A stretch of 39,017 nt of DNA, taken from NCBI GenBank assembly GCA_027083135.1, contig JALWQH010000049.1:1-39017 (forward strand), in the 5' to 3' direction. Of the stretch, positions 1-7,561 are shown piece after piece. Both the position numbers and the translations under genes were made by a program. A model generated the notes under the pieces. It worked only from the letters and a program-made list of their open reading frames with translations, was not told the origin of the DNA and ran no database searches. This DNA comes from Desulfurococcales archaeon. Its GTDB lineage: Archaea > Thermoproteota > Thermoprotei_A > Sulfolobales > WAQK01. The first letter of the stretch is position 1; each line of letters starts with the position of its first letter.

Positions 1-281
1 TCTTGATGGATAATCATATTCGGCCACCAGGGTACCATTCTCAGCCATGTTCTTTATTGTTTTCCAGGAGTAGGATATTGCATTGGAATATTGGGTGGAG
101 AATAGGAATAATGCTTAGAGCTAATGTATGGGGTGTTTGGGAAAAACAGGCTGATACTCTGCTACTCTATTGTAGTGTAGGATATTGCTATTATTATCAG
201 CACTATTATCCATATCAGCACTATTGTTAGTATGAGCTTCTCTCTCAGGGTTCTCTCCTTATATATGGGGCTCATGGCTTC
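1..281. other. AT-rich non-coding stretch downstream of the peptide transporter operon
   Basis: No convincing gene is seen. The only long open frame is rich in Tyr/Cys/His and has no start context or recognisable motif. The stretch holds an imperfect repeat (a 12-base unit with core ATCAGCACTATT occurs twice near 195-225; TAGGATATTGC occurs near 71 and 178). On the minus strand there is a T5 run near 142-146 that could end the operon, and a TATA-like CCATATATAAGG near 254-265 that could serve a gene to the left of the window. Confidence 0.5.
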
Positions 282-1292
282 TCACCTCTTGGCTAGGAGC
301 CAGCATGATGCATAGTGATCTGGGCCCACTTTAACCATGGGTGGCTCCTCTCTACTGCAAATATCCATTGCTAGTGGGCATCTCGGATGAAGTCTGCATC
401 CCTTAGGCGGGTTTATGGGTGTGGGTATTTCCCCGTATAATTCGAAGCGCTTCTTCTTCCTAGCGTATTCGGGGTCAGGGACAGGTATGGCTGATACTAG
501 GGCTTTAGTGTAGGGGTGCTGGGGGTTCTGTATGACCTCGTCTACAGGCCCTGTTTCAACGAATTTGCCTAGATACATTATGGCTATCCTGTCCCCGACA
601 TACCGGGCTGTTGCGAGATCATGTGTTATGTAGAGGAAGGTTACACCGTACTTAGACCTGAATTCTTCTAGGAGGTCTAGGACATTAGCCCTTATGCTTG
701 CGTCAAGCATTGATACAGGCTCATCGGCTACGACGAACTCTGGTTCAAGTATCATGCCCCTAGCAACCACTACTCTCTGCCTCTGCCCGCCGCTCAGCTC
801 GTGGGGGTATCTGAAGGCGAATTCCTCAGGGGGTATTAGTTTAACCTCCTCCAGTTTCCTCATTATCCTATCGTAGAGCTCCTCCCTGCTTGACACCACC
901 TTGTTGACTATGAGGGGTTCAGCCAGTATGTCGAACACGTATTGCCTTGGGTTGAGGCTCTCATAGGGGTCCTGGAATATCATCTGTATCTTCTTCCTCA
1001 AGCCATGCTTCTTCCACTTCTTAATCGGTATACCTGATATTTTCTCGCCATTATAGTATATCTCGCCTGAGGTGGGCTCCTCTAACCCCACCAGCAGTTT
1101 CCCCGTGGTCGTCTTACCTGAGCCTGTCTCACCAGCTATGACGAATATCTCCTTCCGCTTTATCTCGAAGCTGACGTCGTCGACTGCCTTGACGAATATT
1201 CTCTCCCCTCTCAGTATGCTTTCAAGGAAGCTTGTACGTACAGGATAGTATTTCTTGAGGTGCACGGCTTTTACCAGGATGTTCCCGCTCAT
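282..1292 (-). CDS. dppF: Peptide ABC transporter ATP-binding protein (DppF/OppF type)
   Basis: This is the second of the two cytoplasmic ATPases that drive peptide uptake. Visible motifs are Walker A GETGSGKTT, the ABC signature LSGGQRQR, Walker B ending VVADEP, and the H-loop THDL. The C-terminal oligo/dipeptide extension carries Cys residues in GCRLHPRCP and near DICSREEPP, which is diagnostic of this subfamily. I place the start at ATG 1292: it overlaps the stop of the upstream ATPase gene as ATGA and follows GGGAGAGG. The open frame runs on to 1325, but those extra residues (MLAVRKGGGEE) look like non-coding. It is the last gene of the operon. The exact substrate (di- or oligopeptide, possibly oligosaccharide) cannot be read from sequence. 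Confidence 0.93.
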   Translation of the reverse strand: MSGNILVKAVHLKKYYPVRTSFLESILRGERIFVKAVDDVSFEIKRKEIFVIAGETGSGKTTTGKLLVGLEEPTSGEIYYNGEKISGIPIKKWKKHGLRKKIQMIFQDPYESLNPRQYVFDILAEPLIVNKVVSSREELYDRIMRKLEEVKLIPPEEFAFRYPHELSGGQRQRVVVARGMILEPEFVVADEPVSMLDASIRANVLDLLEEFRSKYGVTFLYITHDLATARYVGDRIAIMYLGKFVETGPVDEVIQNPQHPYTKALVSAIPVPDPEYARKKKRFELYGEIPTPINPPKGCRLHPRCPLAMDICSREEPPMVKVGPDHYASCWLLAKR

Positions 1293-2272
1293 TTCCTCTC
1301 CCCCTCCTTTGCGAACAGCCAGCATGAAACGAAGTCGTCGGGCCCGAACTCTATTCTAGGTGGCTCCTTCTTGCCACATATGTCCATAGCCTTAGAGCAT
1401 CTTGGATGGAACCTGCAGCCGGGTGGCGGGAACCTCAGGTCAGGGGGCTCTCCAGGCAATGCTACCAGCTTCTTCTTAGGCCCACGTATGCTTGGCACCG
1501 CTCCTATGAGACCCTGAGTGTACGGATGGCGTGGAGACTTGAAAATCGTGAATACGTCGCCTGTTTCCACTATCTTGCCTGCATACATTATGTATACTCT
1601 GTCTGAAACCTCCGCCACCAACGGTAGGTCGTGTGTTATGAGGAGTATGGAGACCCCTGTCTTTTTCTGCACATCCTTCAGAACCTCCATTATCTTAGCC
1701 TGAGTTGTCACATCTAGCGCTGTTGTAGGCTCATCGGCTATTATTAGGTCGGGGTTTAGGGCCATAGCCATGGCTATTACCACACGCTGCTTCATTCCGC
1801 CGCTGAGTTCGTGGGGATAGCTGTCAATACGGTTGGGATCCAGTCCCACCAGCTCGAAGAGATGCTTAACTGTGCTTCTACCCTCCTCAGGCCTGCTTAT
1901 AACATCATGGTACAGCATGGCCTCTATTATCTGATCACCCACCTTCATGACAGGATTGAGAGAGTTCATTGCCCCTTGGAAAACCATACTAACCTTACTC
2001 CACCTTATCTTCCTTAGCTCCTCGTCACTAAGCTCCACAAGATTTATGTCGCTGAGGTATATTTTACCGCTTACTATTCTTCCTGGAGGGGGAACCATGC
2101 CCATTATTGAGAATGCTAGGGTTGACTTGCCGCATCCGCTCTCGCCTACAAGGGCTACAAGTTCGCCCTTATATACCCTTAGATCAACACCATCAACAGC
2201 TTTCACTATTCCTCCAAGAGTATAGTAGTGTGTTTTGAGCTTCTCTATCCTTAAAACCTCTTTCCTAGGCAT
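1289..2272 (-). CDS. dppD: Peptide ABC transporter ATP-binding protein (DppD/OppD type)
   Basis: This is the partner ATPase of the downstream DppF. It shows Walker A GESGCGKST, signature LSGGMKQR, Walker B LIIADEPTTALD, H-loop THDL and the C-terminal peptide-transporter extension with GCRFHPRCS. The frame opens with GTG at 2281, overlapping the DppC stop as GTGA. However, the perfect Shine-Dalgarno AGGAGGTGAT at 2277-2286 lies four bases before ATG 2272, so I prefer ATG 2272 (327 residues). Its end overlaps the next ATPase by four bases, implying translational coupling. The Dpp/Opp heterodimer of two different ATPases is standard for this family. Confidence 0.93.
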   Translation of the reverse strand: MPRKEVLRIEKLKTHYYTLGGIVKAVDGVDLRVYKGELVALVGESGCGKSTLAFSIMGMVPPPGRIVSGKIYLSDINLVELSDEELRKIRWSKVSMVFQGAMNSLNPVMKVGDQIIEAMLYHDVISRPEEGRSTVKHLFELVGLDPNRIDSYPHELSGGMKQRVVIAMAMALNPDLIIADEPTTALDVTTQAKIMEVLKDVQKKTGVSILLITHDLPLVAEVSDRVYIMYAGKIVETGDVFTIFKSPRHPYTQGLIGAVPSIRGPKKKLVALPGEPPDLRFPPPGCRFHPRCSKAMDICGKKEPPRIEFGPDDFVSCWLFAKEGERK

Positions 2273-2276
2273 TTCA

Positions 2277-2286
2277 ATCACCTCCT
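2277..2286 (-). promoter_or_regulatory. Shine-Dalgarno AGGAGGTGAT that decides the dppD start
   Basis: This is an exact complement of the archaeal 16S 3' tail (AUCACCUCCU), placed 4 bases ahead of ATG 2272. It covers the alternative GTG 2281, so that GTG is unlikely to be used. It gives a reference for how ribosome binding sites look in this genome. Confidence 0.85.
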
Positions 2287-3174
2287 CTGCCGTAGCTTGG
2301 GGTTAACCACTTCGTCCAGCGCGTAGCTTATGAACACGAAGGCCAGGCCTATACCCATGAGTGCTACTCCTGGAGCTATTATGTAGTAGGGGTTGGGGCT
2401 CAGCATGGCTCCCTCCTTGTCAGCGAAGTATAGCATTGTTCCCCAGCTTATGGCTGTCGGGTCTCCTAGCCCCAGGAAGCTTAGCCCGGCTTCAAGTATT
2501 ATAGCCCTGGTTACATTTAGCACCATGGTTGCTGACACTATGGGCAGGACGTTGGGGAGGATGTGATGCACCATTATGTAGAAGTCGCTTGCCCCTGCAA
2601 CCCTGCTTGCATGCACGAACATTCTCTCCTTAAGTGAGAGCGTCTCACTCCGCACTAGCCTTGCCGTGCCGGGCCATGCTATCAGGGCTATGACCAGGAT
2701 AATGTTCCATATGCTTGCTCCAAGAATCACTGAGAGCACTATGATGAAGGGAAGGCCAGGAATCACTAGGAACAGGTCTGTGAGCCTCATTAGCAAATCA
2801 TCTGTTATCCCGCCAATATAGCCTGAAGCTATTCCAATAGCCGTGCCTATAACCATAGTCAGCAATGCTGCCAATATGCCTACGAGGAGTGATGTCCTTG
2901 CACCATAGATAACCTCGCTTAGTATATCTCTCCCCATCTCATCTGTTCCCAAGGGATGCTTCCAGCTTGGAGGTTCGAAATGCTTCCCTACTAGAATAGC
3001 CCTAGGATTATAGGGAGCTATCCAGGGAGCGAAGACAGCCATTACAACATATATTAGTAGGAGCACTAAGCCTATCTTTCCAACCCTTATCCTAGAGTAA
3101 ACCCGCCAGAACTCCTTGGTCTTCTCTATAATCCCTCCCTTACGTAATCCAGGTCTACTGACATCTCCGCTCAT
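2278..3174 (-). CDS. dppC: Peptide ABC transporter permease (DppC/OppC type)
   Basis: Membrane subunit of the peptide importer, 298 residues. It has a long hydrophilic N-terminus, a first membrane segment (LVLLLIYVVMAVFAPWIAPY), the family motif HPLGTDEMGRDILSEVIYGARTSL in the outer loop, and about five further membrane segments. The EAA-type coupling loop lies near ASRVAGASDFYIMVHHILPN, followed by the usual LEAGLSFLGLGDP. The start ATG overlaps the DppB stop (TAATG). It pairs with DppB to form the pore; the two ATPases follow downstream. Confidence 0.93.
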   Translation of the reverse strand: MSGDVSRPGLRKGGIIEKTKEFWRVYSRIRVGKIGLVLLLIYVVMAVFAPWIAPYNPRAILVGKHFEPPSWKHPLGTDEMGRDILSEVIYGARTSLLVGILAALLTMVIGTAIGIASGYIGGITDDLLMRLTDLFLVIPGLPFIIVLSVILGASIWNIILVIALIAWPGTARLVRSETLSLKERMFVHASRVAGASDFYIMVHHILPNVLPIVSATMVLNVTRAIILEAGLSFLGLGDPTAISWGTMLYFADKEGAMLSPNPYYIIAPGVALMGIGLAFVFISYALDEVVNPKLRQRR

Positions 3175-4142
3175 TAGTATCTCACCCTGGGATCAAGGTA
3201 AGCATACATTAGGTCGGTTAGGAAGTTAGCAAGCAGTACGACTACTACCAGTATGAAGAAGAGTCCTTGGAGCACAGGATAATCCCTGTTAATCGCTGCC
3301 TCGTAGGTCAGCTTACCTATGCCATCCCATCCGAAAACAGTCTCGGTGAGCACAGCTCCACTTACGACGAAGGCCATGTCTAGGCCGGCCATGGTTACAA
3401 TTGGTAGGAGGGCATTTCTCGCAGCATGCTTCCATACAACAATTTTCTCTGGAAGGCCCTTAGCTATAGCTGTTGTTATATAGTCTTCCCTCACAACGTT
3501 TATCATGGTGTTCCTCATTATTAGGAAGTCTCCTCCAAGCCTGATCAACGTAATTGAAATCATGGGTAGTGTGAGATGCCATAAGTAGTCTCCTATATAC
3601 TGTAATATATCCTTGTAGCTTCTAGCAGGGGTTATTGTTCCTGATAGGGGGAACCAGTGTACGTGTACTGCGAACATCATTAGCAGCATCAGGCCAAGCC
3701 AGAACACAGGTATAGTGTATAGAACAAGAGCAGTCACTAGGGTGCCTATATCTATTGGAGTCCCCCTACGCCACGCGGCCCATACTCCCAGGATCATGCC
3801 TATAAGCAGCGCCATGCCGTGTGCTGATATTAGGAGTGCGAGAGTGTTAAGCAGTTTTCTGCTAAAAATGACGCTGGATACAGGTGCATTATACACGTAG
3901 CTTATACCCATGTCTCCTTTCAACAGGTTTTTAATATAGATGAGATACTGCTGCCATACAGGCTTGTCCAGGCCCCATAGATGTATGAGGCGTTGAGCAG
4001 CCTCAGGTGTAAGATTGTACTGCTCTAGTATTAGTCCAATAGGGTTGCCTGGCATTAGGCGGAATATGAAGAACATTATGGTTATGAAGAGGAACACCGA
4101 TATTACTAATTGGATGGTTCTGCGGATTACGTAGTCCCGCAG
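3174..4142 (-). CDS. dppB: Peptide ABC transporter permease (DppB/OppB type), start codon non-standard
   Basis: Membrane subunit paired with DppC. It carries the family's RLMPGNP motif after the first membrane segment, further membrane segments, and the EAA loop near TTAIAKGLPEKIVVWKHAARNALLP, ending DPRVRY. The first ATG/GTG/TTG in frame is GTG 4097, in the middle of the first membrane segment with no ribosome site. In-frame codons upstream encode LRDYVIRRTIQLVISV, exactly the expected DppB N-terminus, up to a stop at 4151-4153. Only CTG 4142 or ATC 4148 remain as starts, preceded by AGGTGGT near 4155-4161. I annotate from CTG 4142. A sequencing error is the alternative. Confidence 0.85.
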   Translation of the reverse strand: MRDYVIRRTIQLVISVFLFITIMFFIFRLMPGNPIGLILEQYNLTPEAAQRLIHLWGLDKPVWQQYLIYIKNLLKGDMGISYVYNAPVSSVIFSRKLLNTLALLISAHGMALLIGMILGVWAAWRRGTPIDIGTLVTALVLYTIPVFWLGLMLLMMFAVHVHWFPLSGTITPARSYKDILQYIGDYLWHLTLPMISITLIRLGGDFLIMRNTMINVVREDYITTAIAKGLPEKIVVWKHAARNALLPIVTMAGLDMAFVVSGAVLTETVFGWDGIGKLTYEAAINRDYPVLQGLFFILVVVVLLANFLTDLMYAYLDPRVRY

Positions 4143-4186
4143 TGCGATGGCCTAACCACCTGGCGGCAGTTTAGAATTAGGAGGGT

Positions 4187-4192
4187 AAAAAA
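4187..4192 (-). terminator. T6 run after the peptide-binding protein gene
   Basis: On the minus strand CCTTTTTTACCC lies just past the stop of the binding protein gene. Archaeal termination is typically at such U-rich runs. The same TTTTTTACCC appears after the M20 peptidase gene, which supports a shared terminator form. Confidence 0.5.
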
Positions 4193-4214
4193 GGGTTCTG
4201 GAGGTGGGAGCCGA

Positions 4215-6110
4215 CTACTTTCTCCTAGCTATCCATATGCCTGCTATTAGGAATATTATTATCAGGATTATTGCTGCCGCAACCTGGCTTGACGGCATAC
4301 CTTTCTTAACCGTAGTGGTGGCGGTAGTGGTTGACACCACGGTGCTTGTTGACGTCACAGTCTTCGTCACGGTTACTGTTGAGGTTCCAGGTGCTGGAGG
4401 CGTCGTGCTCGTAGTGGTCGTAGTACTGGTGGTCGTAGTTGTAGTGGTTGTAGTAGTGTGAGCCTTAGGAATGGCCTCCAATATGCCATCATTATCGATG
4501 TCCTTATAGGTGTATTTATCCGACTTGGCAAGCATCTCCTTAGCCTTGTCGAGCTGTGGCTGTATGCTACCTATCCATGGGTACTTCTTAGGGACATTGG
4601 GATCATTATAGCCATCAAAGTAGGGTGATATGTACCAAGTACATGGCTTTCCTAGGCCATTGAGAGGTCCTTCAACAACCTGCTCCTTGGGTACTAGATA
4701 TGCTATGGCTCTTCTCAGCCACACATCGTCTAATGGGGGTCTTCTTAAATTGAAGCCTAGGTAGTAGAAGGTGAATCCTGCCTGCAGGTTAAGATGCAGC
4801 TTAGGATTATTCTTCACGGTATTGACAGCGCTTGTGGGTATATAGTATACATAGAAATCAGCCTCGCCTGCCTGCATGGCCAGCAAAGCAGAGTTGAAGT
4901 TCGTTATTATTCTGAACACGAGTTTATCGACCTTGGGCATATCGCTTCTCCAGTAGTGTGGATACTTAACCAGTTCTACGTATTCTCCTTCAACTCTCTT
5001 TGCCCACATAAAGGGACCGCTTCCAACTTTAGGAGGCTTGGTTGCATTCCAGGGCACATTCTTCCATACATGTTCTGGTATTATAGGCATGCTTGCTAGA
5101 TCGAATAGGAACCAGGCATATGCTTTCTTAAGGTAAACCTTGATGGTATACTTGTCTACTACTTCTGCGTGATCATAGTACTGTGCAATCCTGGAGAACG
5201 ATGGTATATTGTTCTTCTTGATTATGTCGAAGGAGAATTTCACGTCTTCGGCTGTTATAGGTGTTCCATCATGGAATGTGGCGTTATGAACCAGGTAGAA
5301 TGTCCAGACCTTGCCGTCAGCGCTGTGCTCATACTTGTAGGCTAGCCAGGGCCTCGGCATGTAGCTGTCATTCAGGTATACTAGGGTGTCGTAGAGAGCA
5401 CTCCATACCATGCTTTCATAGATGCTCTTCTGCAGATACACGTTCTCCGACTTCAGATCATCTGCCAGGATTACGGTGAATGTGCCGCCTGTCTGACCTT
5501 TCTTGTGGACAGTTCTCCAGGTCATGGGGGATGCATAGCCCCAGTACTCCTTGTGGAACCCTGTCCAGTCAACACTCCATACTTGTGTTAGGTACCTAGT
5601 ATATATTCCAATCCAGGGCACAAGGTCTGCTAGAATTTCCTGGATCTTCCAGATGATTTGCTGCTGTTGTTTAAAGTCGATTGCGCTGTCCAGCTCGTCT
5701 GCAAGTTTATCGAGGGTAGCGTTATGCACTCCTTCAATATTGTATCCTCCAGGCCTATCTTCGCTGCTCCTTATGAACTCGCTGATATACATTGGCATGT
5801 TCTTGCCGCTCCAGCCTAGGATGTAGAGGTCAAAGTCATGCTGGTCTTGCACCTTGCCTATCTCGTAGTTGAAGTCTACAGGCTTAGGGATTATCTTTAT
5901 CCCTATCTTACTTGCATAGTCGGCTAGCAGCTCGCCAGCTCTTATTCTAACGGGATCATATGATGGCATCATTACTGTGAATTTCAGTTTGAGGGGCTTG
6001 GCCGCGGCGGAGGCTCTGAGGGCTCCGCCCAGCGCTGCGAACATTGATACTATGAATACTGTCATTATTATTGAGGCTGCTATTATCTTAGTGTTGAATC
6101 TTAGTCCCAT
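4215..6110 (-). CDS. dppA: Membrane-anchored peptide-binding protein of ABC transporter, circularly permuted (SBP family 5)
   Basis: Extracellular binding protein, 631 residues. Residues 1-36 form a signal peptide. Residues 38-205 match what is normally the C-terminal lobe (LKFTVMMPSYDPVRIRAGELL, GIKIIPKPVDF, HDFDLYILGWSG, QEILADLVPWIGIYTRY). Residues 208-550 match the normal N-terminal and middle parts (GGTFTVILADD, GKVWTFYLVHNATFHDGTPITAEDVKFSFD, VGSGPF, YLGFNLRRPPLDDVWLRRAIAY, ending DIDNDGILEAIPKA). In ordinary members DGDGILE...GKPLKL is continuous, so the chain appears cut there and re-joined at the old termini. A Thr-rich stalk (551-600) and a C-terminal membrane helix with IARRK follow, as known for archaeal binding proteins. 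It heads the dppBCDF genes. Confidence 0.92.
   Translation of the reverse strand: MGLRFNTKIIAASIIMTVFIVSMFAALGGALRASAAAKPLKLKFTVMMPSYDPVRIRAGELLADYASKIGIKIIPKPVDFNYEIGKVQDQHDFDLYILGWSGKNMPMYISEFIRSSEDRPGGYNIEGVHNATLDKLADELDSAIDFKQQQQIIWKIQEILADLVPWIGIYTRYLTQVWSVDWTGFHKEYWGYASPMTWRTVHKKGQTGGTFTVILADDLKSENVYLQKSIYESMVWSALYDTLVYLNDSYMPRPWLAYKYEHSADGKVWTFYLVHNATFHDGTPITAEDVKFSFDIIKKNNIPSFSRIAQYYDHAEVVDKYTIKVYLKKAYAWFLFDLASMPIIPEHVWKNVPWNATKPPKVGSGPFMWAKRVEGEYVELVKYPHYWRSDMPKVDKLVFRIITNFNSALLAMQAGEADFYVYYIPTSAVNTVKNNPKLHLNLQAGFTFYYLGFNLRRPPLDDVWLRRAIAYLVPKEQVVEGPLNGLGKPCTWYISPYFDGYNDPNVPKKYPWIGSIQPQLDKAKEMLAKSDKYTYKDIDNDGILEAIPKAHTTTTTTTTTTSTTTTTSTTPPAPGTSTVTVTKTVTSTSTVVSTTTATTTVKKGMPSSQVAAAIILIIIFLIAGIWIARRK
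4311..4460 (-). repeat. Low-complexity ACN tract coding the Thr/Ser stalk
   Basis: On the minus strand this is a run of ACN codons with interspersed Ser and Val, coding the stalk between the binding domain and the membrane anchor. The plus-strand open frame made of Val codons over the same stretch is its shadow. Confidence 0.85.
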
Positions 6111-6125
6111 ACATATAGCACCCCA

Positions 6126-6135
6126 CTATATAATA
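6126..6135 (-). promoter_or_regulatory. TATA box of the peptide-binding protein gene
   Basis: TATTATATAG on the minus strand ends about 15 bases before ATG 6110. This implies a transcription start at or very near the start codon, so a leaderless or very short-leader mRNA. No Shine-Dalgarno is seen before that ATG, which agrees. Confidence 0.5.
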
Positions 6136-6165
6136 CATCGAGTACTACTTAGAGTGGGTCTGGGT

Positions 6166-6171
6166 AAAAAA
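6166..6171 (-). terminator. T6 run after the M20 peptidase gene
   Basis: CATTTTTTACCC on the minus strand, about 28 bases past the stop of the peptidase gene and upstream of the binding protein promoter. It suggests the two genes are separate transcription units. Confidence 0.45.
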
Positions 6172-6198
6172 TGTAACCTAGAAGGCCCTCATATTCTC

Positions 6199-7452
6199 CT
6201 AGATGCCTCTGCCTTCACTCCTGCTTGATGCGAGGAGCCTTGCCAGATACTTATATACGTCTACGAATCCGTTAAGCTCCTCTATGAGCGTGTATTCGTC
6301 TGGCATGTGGGCTGTTCCCTCCGCTCCAGGCCCCATGACTACCACGCTGCTTCCATGGGCTGAGTAGTATACCTGGTCTGTACGCCCTGTTGAAACAAGT
6401 ATTTGCGGCTGCCTGCCTGTCACGCTGCTCATGGCTTCTGAGGCTTTGAGCACGAGCTCCGAGTCCGGCGGGGTTACTGATCCTGGAACCATGCTGAGTA
6501 TCTCCACCTTCACCCTAGCTCCTGTTCTCTCCGCTGCCTTCTCGAGGTATTCTTTAAGCTCTCTTGCAGCCTCCTCCACATTCTCCTCAGGCAGGACTCT
6601 GCGGTCAAAGGAGAATACGAATTCTCCGGGCACTATGTTATCCTTGTGTGACGTGCTTTCAGCCTGTCCTCCAAGATTAAGGGTTGGATGCTTGGCCTCC
6701 TCAGGTATTATGGGGTATTTTGAAACCCTTGGCTTAATCACGTTCTCCTCGTAGGCTGGTTTAAATGAGCCTAGAAGCATGCAGGCCTTCTCGAAAGCGT
6801 TTTCACCCATGAAGGGTACGCTTCCATGAACCTGGCGTCCATACACGTGGATCAGTCCCCTCACGAAGCCCTTATGCCCTATTGCTATTCTCCTCAGGGT
6901 TGAGGGCTCAGCTATCACCACGTAGCTCGGCCTAACCCCAGCCTCCTCTACCAGGTATTTTGTCCCGTCTCCGCCTGACTCCTCGTCTGGAACAAAGGCT
7001 GCCTCGAGGCCTAGATCACTAGTATCCACTATGTCTTCTGAGAGGATCTCCTCCAATGCTGTAACCGCTGATACTATGCCTCCCTTCATGTCTGTTGTTC
7101 CTCTACCATACATGCGTCCATCCTTGACCAGGGGTTTGAAAGGCTCAGTCACACTCCAGCCTGTGCCTGGAGGCACTACGTCGTAGTGGCCGTTGAAGTG
7201 TAGGACTCTGTCCCTCCTACCCGTATGAGCGTAGACTAATATTCTCGGATGCCCCTTATGCTGGGGACTGTAGGGATAGTTTTTCTCTAACCAGTCCTCA
7301 GGTATCCTTATGAGATCCACCTTCATCCCCGCATCTCTAAGCCACTCTGCTATGAGGCCTGCAGCATCCTCGTAACTCTCCCCCGGCGGGTTAACTGTGG
7401 GTATGGAGACGAGCCTAGATAAACGGGATACCAGGATCTCTCTCCTATTCAT
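6199..7452 (-). CDS. M20 family metallopeptidase (ArgE/DapE/ACY1-like)
   Basis: Cytoplasmic two-zinc amidohydrolase, 417 residues. The metal and catalytic motifs are in order: HFNGHYDVVPPG (zinc His and the Asp two residues on), GRGTTDMKGG (bridging Asp), PDEESGGDGTKYL (Glu-Glu pair), a dimerisation-domain stretch GSVPFMGENAFEKA, and the C-terminal zinc His in EGTAHMPDE. Family members cleave dipeptides, N-acyl amino acids or succinyl-diaminopimelate; sequence alone does not decide. Its place between a secreted protease and a peptide importer favours peptide breakdown after uptake. ATG 7452 follows GGTG. A TATA box (CCTTATATTCC) lies about 34 bases upstream. Confidence 0.88.
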   Translation of the reverse strand: MNRREILVSRLSRLVSIPTVNPPGESYEDAAGLIAEWLRDAGMKVDLIRIPEDWLEKNYPYSPQHKGHPRILVYAHTGRRDRVLHFNGHYDVVPPGTGWSVTEPFKPLVKDGRMYGRGTTDMKGGIVSAVTALEEILSEDIVDTSDLGLEAAFVPDEESGGDGTKYLVEEAGVRPSYVVIAEPSTLRRIAIGHKGFVRGLIHVYGRQVHGSVPFMGENAFEKACMLLGSFKPAYEENVIKPRVSKYPIIPEEAKHPTLNLGGQAESTSHKDNIVPGEFVFSFDRRVLPEENVEEAARELKEYLEKAAERTGARVKVEILSMVPGSVTPPDSELVLKASEAMSSVTGRQPQILVSTGRTDQVYYSAHGSSVVVMGPGAEGTAHMPDEYTLIEELNGFVDVYKYLARLLASSRSEGRGI

Positions 7453-7481
7453 GAGGGCACCATGGGTAGAGCGATTATCAT

Positions 7482-7492
7482 GGAATATAAGG
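7482..7492 (-). promoter_or_regulatory. TATA box of the M20 peptidase gene
   Basis: CCTTATATTCC on the minus strand, roughly 30-40 bases before ATG 7452, at the spacing expected for a short-leader archaeal transcript. The 109-base gap 7453-7561 otherwise shows nothing. Confidence 0.45.
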
Positions 7493-7561
7493 CCATCCCT
7501 ATGGTATCCTCAGCCAGGTAATGCCGGGCAGCCTATATGTTCCGCATTGCCTCATAGTACT

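Noticed and set aside
3-230. 75-residue open frame at the left edge
   Set aside because: Composition is odd (many Tyr, Cys, His and Trp), with no ribosome site or family resemblance; the DNA is AT-rich and repetitive.
190-230. CRISPR-like short repeats
   Set aside because: Only two copies of a 12-base unit with no regular spacers; no array or cas gene is present in the window.
4204-4461. Plus-strand frame ending in a poly-Val run
   Set aside because: It is the reverse complement of the ACN (Thr) stalk of the binding protein.
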